DNA of 64,000 bases from NCBI GenBank assembly GCA_013396755.1, contig VWZF01007235.1, positions 191,163-255,162 on the forward strand, given 5' to 3'. The notes beneath the pieces were generated by a model, which did no database searches, was not told the origin of the DNA, and worked only from the letters and a program-made list of their open reading frames with translations. Of the stretch, positions 32,301 to 44,080 are shown piece by piece. Numbering within the stretch: position 1 is the stretch's first letter; each line of letters opens with the position of its first letter. The position numbers and the translations under genes were made by a program. The DNA is from Sclerurus mexicanus (Eukaryota; Chordata; Aves; Passeriformes; Furnariidae).

Positions 32301-32768
32301 AAGCAGTGCGCTCTGTTCACTTGGCACAACGCTCCCTCTGGCAGTCCCAGTGCAGCTCCCTCCTCTTCCTCCCCGGGTTTAAGCTTGCCCGAGCTCAGCC
32401 TTGCACGCAGGCTGCTCTGCAGGCAGGGTTAGTCTAAGGCCAAGGGCAGGTTGGAGGGAATGAGGTCATGGAGACAAGACCCAAGGCAAAGAAGGGACTG
32501 GGAAATACCTGATGCAGTCCAGCCTAGGGCTTTGTGTGCAGAGCAAAACGCACAGCCCTGCTTAGGAACTGATTTGCAGTGATGGGGAAGGACCAGGTGG
32601 AGGCAAACAGGCAGAATCAAGAGCAACTCGGCTGCAAATCGCCCTGTGTATTTTCAATTTGCTGTGTTTCAGCAGGCTGCAGTCCATCACACCAGCAGCG
32701 TCCTGGCTCAAGCAGGCAGGACCATTTGGAGCTGCTCAGGCTGGCAGCAGTTTCAAGGACCAGGCTTA
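29368..32768. other. Intergenic, no gene recognised
   Basis: This is mixed GC- and AT-rich sequence. A degenerate three-unit repeat lies at about 31235-31302, and an AT-rich patch with TTTAAATATTTATAATTATT lies near 32045. No coding exon is supported. Confidence 0.55.
31235..31302. repeat. Degenerate tandem repeat, about 22-26 bp, three units
   Basis: Three successive copies of the pattern TTTTCCCCATAATTACTA or TTTCCCTGTAATTATTA alternate a pyrimidine run with an AT-rich ATTA core. The copies are diverged and slightly different in length. Confidence 0.6.
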
Positions 32769-32945
32769 GAAAATGCCCCATCCCTGGAAATGTCCCAGGG
32801 CAGGTTGGATGGGGCTTAAAGCAACCTGGTCTGGTGGAAGGTGTTCCTGCCCATGGCAGGGAGGGTGGAACGAGATGAATTTTAAAGTCACTTCCCACCC
32901 AAGCCATTCTGTGGTGCCATGATTCCATAATTCTATAATTAGGAG
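32769..32945 (+). mobile_element. CR1 LINE 3' fragment
   Basis: It contains CCCCATCCCTGGAAATGTCC, GGGCTTAAAGCAACCTGGTC, TGGAAGGTGTTCCTGCCCAT and the terminal CACTTCCCACCCAAGCCATT, followed by degenerate repeats of the CR1 end motif (GATTCCATAATTCTATAATT). Confidence 0.9.
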
Positions 32946-35907
32946 AGGAGGAGGCTGCAGCAGATACTGAAGGAGCCCCTGGCAGGTCCAGGGCTGCTGT
33001 GCCCAGAGCAGGCAGCTGCCAATAAGGCAACACACACAAAGAGCCGAGCTGACCGTGAGTCACCACTTGCCATTCCCCTCCACGCCTCAAGGCTTATCCA
33101 CAGACAAATAGGGAATATCCCCTTCTGAATCCAGCTGCCATTAGAACGGGCTCATCAGCCTCTCTTGGGTGCTGCAGATAAGGAACCGACACGTCCTACA
33201 CGTGGTGCTGGTGCCAGGAAAGCAGCTCGTGCCAAGTGCTGACACAGGGATGTGCCAGTGGTGGGTGGGAGCTGCGGGCACAGCTCGGGCTGGGCAGACA
33301 GCACCAGGGCTTGGGGAGGGATGCCCAGCTGGCAGGCACTGGGCAGACCCCAGAGCTGGGGCTCTGCAGTAGGGGGCTTGCAGGGGAGCTGGAAGGTGGG
33401 ATGAATTTGATTTAAAAGCCGAGGACCCAGAGCCAATCTGTTTTATTCAGCTAAAATCGTGAAGGCTGAAATCTGTGATTATTTTTGCATATATTACTTT
33501 GAAATGCAAATGCTAATGCCGGCTTAGATACCTGTTCAGTCTCTCGGGGTTAAAGGACAAAGGGCAGTTAAGAACTTGAAAAAAATCCATTTCCCCAAAA
33601 CGCTTTGTACTATCAGGCAGCATTTAGCCCTTGTTTCTTCTACCTGGCTGATTTCCATAAATCCAGGAGTGAGAACCCCTTTGTTCTTTGCGAACAGTGT
33701 GGAGATCCAAGTGGTGGCTGGTTCTCACTTCATCCCGTTGGGATTCACAGCAGATGCCGGGCACTGTGGCACCGGGCAATTCCCTGTTTATCACAGGGAG
33801 TTCCTTTCTCCCTCTCTCCCTTCTCCCCAGGATTGATTTAAGCTGCTGTTTTTCCCTTCGTTGTTAATATTGCTTAAAAGCAAGTGGATTTACAGGCTCC
33901 CACTCCTGGGCACGGGCTCCTCTCCAGCACGCAACACCTGGCGATGCCCAGAGGGGTGTTAATTAGACAGGGAAGGTGTTAATTAGACGAGAGGACATCG
34001 GTAATAACACGTGGGGAATGTTCAGTCCTCCCGCCCTCTGCGTGTGAACGGGATCAATAAGCAATTCAGCCATTAGAAATAAAGCTACTCCTATTATCTG
34101 CTGATCAATAACTCATCAGTCTTGGACATACCTGCCTGGGAGCACCTCTGGGAGGAGAGGAGCTTCAGCAAGGGCAGGGGCTGCAGCCACGTTCACCTCC
34201 ACCTGCACCCTCTTTTGGTGGCCGAGGACAGCAGGATTTGCTCCGCTCCAGCCCTGTGTCCCAGATTAACATGCAGCTGTAAACAGCTGTTTATTAGCGC
34301 ACACCTCGAACCTGCCCGTCCCCTGCTGCAAACGCTGACAGTAAGAGACGGCTGGCAAAGCAATTACGCACATTAAGCTGGAAAGTACGAAGCCGAGGTC
34401 AAAACCGTTTTCTTTGCAGAATGACACGGAGGGCAAATTCGTTCTGCCAGGAGTAAAAGAACGACACAGAAGGTCGCGGTGAGCAGAGGGGAGCTGGGTG
34501 GTCAGGCTGCCCTGTGCCACTGACCCATGGGGAGCTGCCCTCACAGGCTTTCCCCGCTCGCTGTGCCCCAAAATCGGTGCATATGACCCAAACACTGAGC
34601 TGTGAGAGAGCCCAAACCCAGGCAAGAGCTTTGTGCTCCATTTATGGTCCTCTTTTTGCTTTCAGGCCACTTCCAGGCTCTTGAGTGAGCGCTGAGCTGG
34701 CTGTCCTGCTGTTTGAACGCCAGCCAGCCCTGAAACCAGGCTGTTCGGACTGGAATCAGGTTTATTAAATTGTAATAGGGTTTGTTACTCTGCTAATGCA
34801 CCATATAAAAAAAGCTATGAAAATCAACTGCCAGGTATAACAACCTGCTCGCTCCCGGCTCGAGTGTCTTGGCTGGTTTATAAGTGACTTTATCCTCAGC
34901 AGAGGAAGGAAAAGAGTCTCACTCTGCAGAGCTGGGGTGTTGTTCATCGTTCTGCCCTTACCTCCAGCCCCCACTCGAGGCTGGGGTGACCCTGGATCAT
35001 CCCCAGGGCTGGGCTGGGGGGCAGAGGTGGCCACTGCCTATCAGTGTGTGACCTCTGTTGAGGGCAGTGCTGGTGGTAATGGCACCAGAGGTGAACACGA
35101 GCCTCTAGGACCTGAACGGATGGAATTTTTCCCGGGTATTAACGGAGTCCTTTGCGGAAAAGCGTGTCATTGGCTTTTCAAGCACTGGGCTGCCTTTCCT
35201 TGGGTTATCCCATCTGCAGGAGTTGGCCTTTCCCACAGCCCCATTGCCTTGGGGGATGGCTTTGAGCAGAGGCAGCAGAGAGCAGGGACATTTGCTGGCC
35301 CCTGGTACCCACCAACCATCACCCATCACTGGTGGGAGGTCTCCCACATGTTCCTTTGGCCAGGGACCAGCTCACCCTGGCAGGGCAAGGGTCCAGATGG
35401 GAGCACTGGATGGGAGCACCAAGCAGGTTTTCCTGGTGGCATTGGGATAAGGGCGAGCTGGGCACAGAACCCAGAACGCTCCTTATGCTGGGCAAGGTTT
35501 CTCCTGAGACCTCCTCCTGACTGGCTTTGAAGTGTCTGGTTGCGGCTGAATAATCACCTGTCCTGCACTGGGAAAGGATTTCCACTCCTTAAAAGTAGCT
35601 TTGGTGAGCTTTTGCTTTCTTTGAATCAAAGATCTGAGACAATTAATCACTGCCCACCTCCTGCCCGTGCAGTTAAGTGCTCAGCTTGAAACAGAGGCCA
35701 GGAACAGGAATTAATCTTTCTGCAACAAGGTCTTCAAAACAACCATCACTGTCCCCCTGCTGCTCTGAAAGAGCTGTTCTGCCACCCTGCAAACCGAGGG
35801 GATCCTGCTGAAGGTTTCAACAGCAGTGAAAAAGGGGCAGGATTGCTCTGCAGCCACCCCCACACCTCCTGCTCCAACTCTTCTCACGGAGAGGCTGAAG
35901 GACATCT
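32946..35907. other. Intergenic with an octamer-containing AT-rich island
   Basis: An AT-rich island at 33415-33550 has a perfect POU octamer ATGCAAAT at 33504-33511. A 14-bp direct repeat GGTGTTAATTAGAC occurs at 33955-33968 and 33975-33988. AT-rich DNA recurs at 34000-34110 and 34740-34830. No exon was recognised. Confidence 0.55.
33955..33988. repeat. Direct repeat of GGTGTTAATTAGAC
   Basis: Two perfect 14-bp copies (33955-33968 and 33975-33988) are spaced by 6 bp. Each contains a TTAATTAG homeodomain-type core. Confidence 0.75.
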
Positions 35908-36351
35908 GGAGAAGGGAGTGGGGAAGGGTCTAGAGGGGAAGTCTTATGAGGAGCAGTTGAGGGAGCTGGGGGGGCTCAGCCTGGAGAAAAGGAGGGTCAG
36001 GGGGGACCTCCTTGCTCTCTGCATCTCCCTGACAGAAGGGGGGAGCCGGGGAGAAGGGGGGTCAGGCTCTGCTCCCAGGGAACAGGGACAGCAGGAGAGG
36101 GAGCGGCCTCAGGCTGGGCCAGGGAGGAGGTTTAGGTTGGACATCAGGAAGGATTTCTTCACAGAAAGCGTGATTAGACATTGGAAGGGGCTGTCCAGGG
36201 AGGGTTGGAGTGCCCATCCCTGGAGGTGCCCAAGGCAGGATTGGATGTGGCACTCAGTGCCCTGGGCTGGGGGACAGGGTGGGCATCGGGCACAGGGTGG
36301 GCTCCAAGGGCTGGGAGGGCTTTCCAACCTAAATGATTCCGTGATTCATCA
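35908..36351 (+). mobile_element. CR1 LINE 3' fragment (about 440 bp)
   Basis: This is the longest plus-strand copy. It begins near GAGAAGGGAGTGGGGAAGGG, then GGGGCTCAGCCTGGAGAAAA, GGAGGTTTAGGTTGGACATC, GGGCTGTCCAGGGAGGGTTG and CCATCCCTGGAGGTGCCCAA, and ends GGCTTTCCAACCTAAATGAT. Its last 40 bp belong to the duplicated block that starts at 36311. Confidence 0.9.
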
Positions 36352-37031
36352 TGCTTTGGGATGAGGTTTGAGGTGGCTGTTCCTGGAATCACGCAGTGCC
36401 CTGGAGGAGGAGGAGGAGGAAGAAAAGAAGAGAGCATTCCCAACCTTTCCAGGCATCCCACTTGTGCCAAGCCCTCGCACGAGGCAGGGCAGCAGTCAGG
36501 GCACATCTCCAATGCTGCGCTTGCCAGGGACAGGGCTCCTCGTCCCCTCAGGACCTCTCAGCTCTAGAGGAGGGCTCCCAGGGCATGGAGAGTGTGGGAC
36601 ACACTCCCCTCCCCGACACCAGCCCTGCCACCCCTCCTGTCACAGCCAGCTGGTGACCTCCTGCTCTGCTNCTGGGAGGGCTTTCCAACCTAAATGATTC
36701 CGTGATTCATCATGCTTTGGGATGAGGTTTGAGGTGCCTGTTCCTGGAATCACGCAGTGCCCTGGAGGAGGAGGAGGAGGAAGAAAAGAAGAGAGCATTC
36801 CCAACCTTTCCAGGCATCCCGCTTGTGCCAAGCCCTCGCACGAGGCAGGGCAGCAGTCAGGGCACATCTCCAATGCTGCGCTTGCCAGGGACAGGGCTCC
36901 TCGTCCCCTCAGGACCTCTCAGCTCTAGAGGAGGGCTCCCAGGGCATGGAGAGTGTGGGACACACTCCCCTCCCCGACACCAGCCCTGCCACCCCTCCTG
37001 TCACAGCCAGCTGGTGACCTCCTGCTCTGCT
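36311..37031. repeat. 360-bp near-perfect direct duplication split by one N
   Basis: Copy 1 is 36311-36670, position 36671 is N, and copy 2 is 36672-37031. Read side by side at a constant offset of 361, I find two differences: G36376 against C36737, and A36460 against G36821. Identity at this level, broken by the window's only N, fits two haplotype copies placed side by side during assembly better than an ancient duplication. The block covers the last 40 bp of a CR1 tail plus unique sequence, including a GGAGGAGGAGGAGGA run. Confidence 0.95.
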
Positions 37032-37539
37032 CACAGAGCGCCGGAGTTAACATCTGGCAACACCTAATGGAACTGCAGATTATTAATGACTTCCATGGAA
37101 CATTTACAGTGAAAAGGCATTTCCCACAGCTGTTTAGATTTCAGTGGAGGCGTGTGCAACCTTTCTGTGGGATCCCCAGGGCCTCACTACGCTAACAGCA
37201 TTCGATAAGGAAAATTCAAATCAACTCCTTTCCGTTTTCCCCCCCTCTTTCTTTCTTAGTTCACAAACCATGAAGGAAACAGATGGGAATTGAAGAGAGA
37301 TTGAAAATGACAAAGGAAGTCTAGAGACATTTATTTCCACTCAGAACAAATTAATTAGGATGTCTGGGGACACCTGATTAAAGTTCCTGACAGAGTAAGG
37401 GAGCTAAAGCACCGTTCCCTGTCCGTGCAGGGAATGCTTTAGCACATTCCATCACCAAAGCAGAGCTCGTAGGGTGAGGAGACCCCAGCACAAGCAGGGC
37501 TGGGCTCACTACCCACTGCATATGCCCTGGGAAGCCATC
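37032..37539. other. Intergenic, AT-rich
   Basis: Unique AT-rich DNA follows the duplication, including GATTATTAATGACTTCCATG and a T/C-rich run near 37240. No gene signal was recognised. Confidence 0.5.
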
Positions 37540-37755
37540 AGAGAATCCTGGAATGGTGTGGGCTGGAAGGAACCTCAAACCTCATCCAGTTCCACCCCCT
37601 GCCATGGGCAGGGACACCTTCCACCAGTCCAGGTTGCTCCAAGCCCCGTCCAACCTGGCCTTGGGCACTTCCAGGGATGGGGCAGCCAGAGCTTCTCTGG
37701 GCACTCTGTGCCAGGGCCTGCCCACCCTCCCAGGGGAGAATTTCTTCCACCTACT
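37540..37755 (-). mobile_element. CR1 LINE 3' fragment
   Basis: The plus strand reads AGAATCCTGGAATGGTGTGG, CCCTGCCATGGGCAGGGACA, GTCCAGGTTGCTCCAAGCCC, CTTCCAGGGATGGGGCAGCC and GTGCCAGGGCCTGCCCACCC, the reverse complement of the common CR1 tail. Similarity fades after about 37755. Confidence 0.93.
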
Positions 37756-38114
37756 CCGCTTTCCAGGCTCCCAAAGTCCCTAAGGATTTTTTTCCCAGGT
37801 GCAAGCCTTTCAGGTGGGTTATTCTGGGGATTTCTCCCCCTGTATTATTTAGAAAGCCAAAACCAAAACAAGTTTTCAAGTTCTTAAAGTTGATAGTTTT
37901 TCACTTTCCCTTTGATATTGGGATTTCTCTCCTTCTTCCCATTTATTTTGCATGACTGCCAAAGGGGAAGAGAAATAAAGAAATAATAAAGCGTTAGAGA
38001 GCTAAACCTGAAACCAAAAGGAGAAGCAGCGGGAGAAAGGCTGGGAGCAGCCTTTAATCTTAGAGATGTTCTACCTCAGGGGATCCGCCTTCCTCTTACC
38101 AGGCAATTAAGTCC

Positions 38115-38162
38115 TTTATTAGGGAGCTCTTCATTAGGGAGCCCTTCATTAGGGAGCCCGTC
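38115..38162. repeat. Three-unit tandem repeat, 15-16 bp
   Basis: Three copies of (C/T)ATTAGGGAGC(T/C)C(T/G)T sit head to tail, with only scattered substitutions between them. Confidence 0.8.
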
Positions 38163-40256
38163 ACTCTTTGTCCTGGGATCTGCTGCCGCACCAAACCCCT
38201 CTGAAGCTGTAGCGGAGACTGGTCCGACTGGGAGCAGAACAGCATAAAGCCCAGCAGTGCCTAAGAATCGCCTTTACTGGGAATCCCGTATCTCAATTAG
38301 GCGCTAATTGGGGGCGAAACTCCAGGTCCTGCCCCATAGAGCAGCAACTGGTCCGAATTTTGGGGGGATGGGTCAGCGCTCAGAGATTCGCGGCCGGCTC
38401 TGGGTTTCATTCAGCTTTGTTTCATGTTCCTTCGGGTATTTCCAGGCAATTTCTGCTGAACGTTCTGCCAGCTCAGACCGCAGCCAAAGCAGGGGAGCGG
38501 TCCCTGCCCTGTGACGATTCCCAGGGCTTGGCCGTGGCTCCCACAGGGATGCGATGGCGCTGCCAAGGTGTGCGAACTCCTCCGCTTATCCTGGGAAATG
38601 AGAGCATAACGAGCCACTTCCATTTGCCGTCTCCTGATCTGGCTGCAAACATCACAGCACATGGCAGCAAAATGCTGTGTTTAAATCCCTAATGACTCCT
38701 GGCAACATTCCTAATATAAATCAAGGGGGATGTAGTTATGGGAGAGAGCGTTTTTATGACCCTATCTTCATATCATCTGTCAAAAAGACAATTTGGCCTC
38801 TGCAGTATTCATCTATTTTTATCTAGACATGTGCACTTGTTACTTCCATGCTATCACCTTCCAAATGGCAGGATTTATTTTTTTCCTGTTAGCCTCAGGA
38901 ATTGCTTCCATTCCCCTGGATGCTGTGGGTGGGTAACCAGTGGATACACATTTATGGCCCTATGTAAAGCGTTTGAAAAGCCCTTTGAAACCCACTGTGT
39001 GGGTTGAAGATGCCACATAGCAGGGTGGTGTTCCTGCCCCAGCCAGGACACAATTACCTGAGATGAAGCAGCAAAGTCCCTCCTAAATTAAATATATATA
39101 AAATCTGCAATTACCAAGCTGTTTTCAGCAGAGAACGCTGTCAGCTCCTACTCGTTCCTGTTCAGTGATGCCTCAATTTGTCACCACTGCTGAGCCCGGA
39201 GTACTTCCATTATTCTGCACTCTGAGGGGACCTTTACCAACATTCCCATCACCCCCCATCCCTTTTTCTCTCCAGCTTCTCATTCCCACTGTCCATGACA
39301 TGCTATTGAGAGTGGATGTAGCTCAGTTTATGACCACCAAGAGGAAGGAATGAAGGGAGGGAGAACATTTCAGTGCAGGGCGGGGGGGGGAGGATTTTTT
39401 CCTCCATCAATAATTTCTGTTTAAAATCTGACAAACTCCGTGAAATCAGGTTTCCTTATTTAACTGACTCTGAGAGAATGCAATAAAGCTGCTTTGGGGG
39501 AAATCTTCCAGAGGCTGCATGCATGGGAACGGGGGTAGGATCATCTCATTCCTCTCCAGGAGAGGGGAAAGGATGAGCAGTGGATGCTGAGGCTGAGCCC
39601 AAGCACTGCAGCAACACAGCCCACGGGGTCCCATGATTGCAAGGCCAAGACTAAAGTTTCTTTATTAGCCCTATTTTTAATCCTAGCAGAAATCCTCCTC
39701 ATGGGAGCTGACCATCATCAAAATACAAAAACCCACAGCTTTTATGGCCTATTCAGCAGTCCAGACCCCAAGGTCCATCGGTATCAGTGTGAGCTTTGTT
39801 GTCCAACAGCATTTGGAAATTTGCTGTCTGCAGGAGCACAGACACTCAGGAAAGCTGAAGGCAGACTTTGCTTATGAAGCATTTCATGCCCGGGGTGATG
39901 GGATGCTGCACAGGGGCTTGCAGGGATGAGCAAACCCAGAGATCCAACCCACGCACTGGGAGGACTCTCAGACCTTCTGCCACTTCCCTCCGAGAGCAGG
40001 GCATAAATCAGCCTGTCAGCACAGGCAGTGCTAAGAGGGGACAAGCTTTGTAAAAACCCCCGTTTATCCATGTCACCATCCATCTCCCTGGTCCCCAGGC
40101 CCCTCGCACTGTGCCGGCCGTCAGTGCCGCAGTTTCATGGGGATGGAGCTCCGTGTCCCGCCCTCCTCCTGCCCAGGAACCTCCATTCCATGCTGAAGGA
40201 AAGAGTAATAAACAATAGGAATAGAAAAACAAAATAAAAACTAGCTAAGAACAACA

Positions 40257-40293
<37 letters not shown>

Positions 40294-40317
40294 GAAGAAG
40301 AAGAAGAAGAAGAAGAA
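40257..40317. repeat. Compound microsatellite (TAA)n(AAG)n
   Basis: About a dozen TAA units are followed without interruption by about eight AAG units and a short A-run. Such trinucleotide arrays are usually length-variable between individuals. The reverse strand gives a false leucine/phenylalanine-rich open frame. Confidence 0.95.
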
Positions 40318-42724
40318 AAATACCAGATGAAGGAGGACTGGTGACATTTGCTCAGAGCTGTTTCCCTGGCCAGTTTAGCTGCTTGCATTGCCCTGGCAGA
40401 GGCTGGCACGTGCCCCAGCAGCAGGGACCAGCTCCCCTAGAAGCCACAGGAGTGGCAAAGAGTTGGTTGCACTCTCAGTGCCATGATGAGTTTCCCATTC
40501 CTCATGGAAAGCTGTGACCACCCACCCTTGGAGGGGGGTAACCTCTGCAAGGGCCTCCTCAAGGGCTGTTCCAGCAGACAAACAGCATGAAGCCTCTGGG
40601 TTCTTTCTCTGCCTCCTATTGTGTGAAAATGCCCTCTGGGCATCACGTTGCCTAAGTGGAAATTTGCCCATTTTCCCTGGAATTGAACCTGGTAATAGGT
40701 CTGGCACAGCCTCCCTCCCCTCTGTGTGTTTGCAAAGGGGAGAGCAGTATAGACTCACACCTCTTAACTTCTGCTGTCAGATAGTGACGTAGATATGGAA
40801 AGCATAAGGGAATCACAGAAATAATGATTTCTTCAGAAGGAGATAATTTGGAAACAGCTTTCCTATTTCTACTTTATTGGTTATTTTTAGGTGAGCAGCT
40901 GTTCTTCTGGTGTTGGTATAAAATCTGTTTCTTTCATCCCTAAAGGAAGAAATTCTTTATTCTTGTGGCTATAGAATTCAACTGTAGAGGTCACTTATTG
41001 TTTCCAAGTTCAGTGAGCTCTGGAAGGAATCTATATTCTTCTCATATGGTTGCTGGGCATGAAAGCAATCTCTAAATACTCAGAGGATAAAATGAGGTCA
41101 AACCTGCAATTCCACACGGCCACTGCTGAGGGAAGCCAGCGCTCCGACCCACCGCTTTGTTTCTGTCAAAGCAGTTTAGAAAACAGCAATGGGAAATTAT
41201 TTTGCAATAAATAGAAACCTACGAGCACAGGTGGGCTGCAGCCTCGGGTTTTCCTTCGAGCTATTCCCCTAAAAGGAGACTGGGCATTTCAATTGGCCGC
41301 CCTAAATTGGTAGGTGGAGGACGGGCTGTTTCGCATACAAATCCTTGCAACTGCATCGCTTCCAAAGCAGCGGAACCTGCTCGTGTCTGCCAGGGCAGGG
41401 CTGGAGCTGCAAGGTTTTCCCTTTGCACGTGGGTCGAGGTGGTGCTTCGAGGTGGGGAAGAGCATCCAGCACCTCGCAGCTCCTACAGACCAGGAGCTTC
41501 CCCCTCTCTGAGCCCTGAAGAAGGAGCCGGGGAAGTTCTGCCAACATTCGCTCACAAGTGGTGGGGACGAGCTGCTTGGTGAGCTTGGAGAAAACACTCT
41601 CCAAAGCCAGAGAGGCATCAGCCAGGGCTGGCTGGGGGCTGCACGGCCAGGTCCACTCCCCATTTCCATCATTATTTCTCCATCATTACAATCAGGGTTG
41701 GAAAAGACCCCCAAGCATCCAAGGATCACTAAGCCACGGTGTGGATGGGGCTGTCCCGGGCCAGGGGTGCTGCAGAGCCACCCCTTCACCCCAGAGCTGG
41801 CTGGGGGCTCAATGTTGCCCTCGAATAAACCCCCGGTTTGTCTTCCCAAGACGTTTCCCTTTCTTCCCTGTGCGGTTCATCTTTGAAGCCCCCATTGTGT
41901 CTGAACCCGAGCAGAGACTTTAATTACACCGTGTTCGTTTCCAAGGTGGGTATTACAACGCCTTTCCTGCTGCAGGAAGGAGCTGGGGGATTTTACAAAA
42001 GCATTAACACCCCGTTCTAGAGAAAATCAAGCGTTTTCAATGTCCCCCAAAATGCATTTAAAAATCTCACACAATTCAGCGTTTGCAAGAGTTGCAATTA
42101 GCTAAGCCGGGGCTGAATCTCCCAAAATAACCAGCTCCTTCCTTTTCTGGTGCTTGTTATAACACCCAGAGGTTGTTAGACATTCTCACACCATCAGATT
42201 GTAGTTAGAGCCAATTCGCATAATAGAGACGATAAAAACAGTTTCTTTTTAACCCTCTTCTTACAAAAACTTCCTTTCCTCCAGCCAGCTGGATTTGAAC
42301 TAGCCAGAAATACTGACAGACTTTTGCTAGAGAAGATCCAGGAAAATGTTGACATCTGTGGAAGTGCATGCAAACATGTCCCTGCTTAAGTTGTCTCCTT
42401 TTTGTGCTCAGAAGCTCAAGCCCTTTACAAAGTTAATCTGATGCACAAACTAGAATTTATGTATGTATGTATATACACACACAGTCAATCTTATCTCCTG
42501 CATTTTCTATTTCATGTGTCAGCAACTCTATATAGAAAAATATTGGGCGTATAAAGAATCTTTGCTCTGACTGTAAAACTGCAGGTTTCTCTGGGTGAGA
42601 AACATTATGTGTTTAACTGTGCAGAGCAGCCCTACAAATCCATAGAGAACACGAGGCAACATTATTCTATTGCTGTTTCCCGAGGAGTTTGGGCAGCATT
42701 CTGGAAGGATGGAATTTTGGGATT

Positions 42725-42888
42725 GACCATGGCTTCACTGCTTGCACAGAAGCCCTGGAAGTGCCCAAGGCCAGGTTGGACGGGGCTTGGAGCAAGCTGG
42801 GCTGGTGGAAGGTGTCCCTGCCCATGGCAGGGGGTGGAATGGGATGAGCTTTAATGTCCCTTCCAACCAAAATCATTCTTGATTCTAT
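42725..42888 (+). mobile_element. CR1 LINE 3' fragment
   Basis: It contains GCCCTGGAAGTGCCCAAGGC, GGACGGGGCTTGGAGCAAGC, TGGAAGGTGTCCCTGCCCAT and TGTCCCTTCCAACCAAAATC, ending CATTCTTGATTCT. Confidence 0.92.
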
Positions 42889-43947
42889 ATATCCCCCTTC
42901 TTGCAGAAAGGGTTATAAAACATTTAATTGCCTAAGTACCTGGGTTCTCTCCTCACCTGGAGGAAGACGTCCAGCTTTCTATGTCTGTGCCATTGCTCCT
43001 GCTCCAACACAGCCCAACAAGGGGGTCTGCCGAAACCCCACGTTTTGCTCACAGGAGCTGCCAATCCCTTTTTGAGCCTGTCAGCCTGGAATTCTGACCA
43101 ACAGCAAGACAAAATAAGCTGTTTAAAAATAAGTCCAAGCAACTCAGTATGTGTAACTCATTGAAGTAAAAAAAATTGCCCACCGCGGCTTCAAGATCTT
43201 CGTAATTAATACACATGAAGTGATTGATTGACCTCAAAACTTTGTGGCAGAAAATCTATTCACTTGCCAATCAGCCCAAGAAGAGCTGCCATTTAAAAGG
43301 GACTAAGACAGATGGCACCGATGAGTTGTGCCGCGGAGAAACGAAGCTGGCAACGCCACGTCAATTTTTCACTTTAATCTCCCCCCGAGTGTCAGCGGGT
43401 TTCATTTGCAGAGCCCGTGTGCAGGACCATGCTCTGTGTGTAAAACGACCGGCTGAGGCTCGGGGAGGGCTGAGAATCCACTGCCAAATGAAACCAGGGG
43501 GTGGAAACGGGATGAGGAATGTTCTCCCCGAGGTGGGGTTTGCCCCAGGCCATGTCTGGAGCTGCTGATTCCTGGCACTGGAGGTCCACGCGCTCTTCTG
43601 AGGGGCTGGGCAGCTCCGCAGGGCTTTGGTAAATGGTGGGGAAAGGTGATTTGTGATGCCAAGTTGAGCTTCTCGATCTTAGAGATACAGGGTGTGTGGC
43701 TGAGGATGATGTGCAGCGGCTCAGACCTGCGAGGTGCAAGCGAAAGACCCGGGGGCTGAGGACAAAGAGCAGGGCTGAGAAGTGCTGCTGTCACCCCCAA
43801 GTGTCACATGTGCTGGGACACTTGACACGTGCCTGCACTTCCATCTGGACCTCTTTTAGGAACAGAGAAGTTCAAGGGCATTGTCACGGTCCGTATGAGC
43901 AGGTACCTGCACAGCCCTCCCGTGTTCCTGGCAACGCAGTGGAGAGC
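42889..43947. other. Intergenic between opposed CR1 tails
   Basis: It is AT-rich to about 43310, then GC-richer. No exon or RNA gene was recognised. Confidence 0.5.
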
Positions 43948-44080
43948 AGAGAATTATGGAATGGTTTGGGTTGGAAGGGACCTTAAAGAGCTTCGTCTTC
44001 CACCCCCTGCCATGGGCAGGGACACCTTCCACCAGCCCAGGTTGCTCCAAGCCCCGTCCAGCCCGGCCTTGGACACTTTC
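43948..44080 (-). mobile_element. CR1 LINE 3' fragment
   Basis: The plus strand reads GAATTATGGAATGGTTTGGG, TTGGAAGGGACCTTAAAGAG, CCCTGCCATGGGCAGGGACA, CAGCCCAGGTTGCTCCAAGC and CCCGGCCTTGGACACTTTCC, after which similarity stops. It faces the plus-strand copy at 42725. Confidence 0.92.

Larger units (their letters stand above)
37756..42724. other. Intergenic with AT-rich islands and simple repeats
   Basis: AT-rich regions lie at about 37850-38000, 38690-39140, 40795-41280 and 41900-42600. A 15-16 bp CATTAGGGAGCCCTT array, a G-run of ten (39382-39391) and a TAA/AAG microsatellite (40257-40317) are present. A possible diverged minus-strand CR1 end (about 41685-41760) is too weak to call. No exon was recognised. 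Confidence 0.5.

Noticed and set aside
40135..40347. Minus-strand frame with a long Phe/Leu run resembling a membrane segment
   Set aside because: The run is the translation of the TAA/AAG microsatellite.
41685..41760. Possible diverged CR1 terminus (GGTTGGAAAAGACCCCCAAG)
   Set aside because: It resembles another CR1 subfamily end on the minus strand, but only about 40 bp match, so it is not called as a feature.
42455..42485. TATGTATGTATGTATATACACACACA tract
   Set aside because: It is a short, imperfect simple repeat with no other feature attached.
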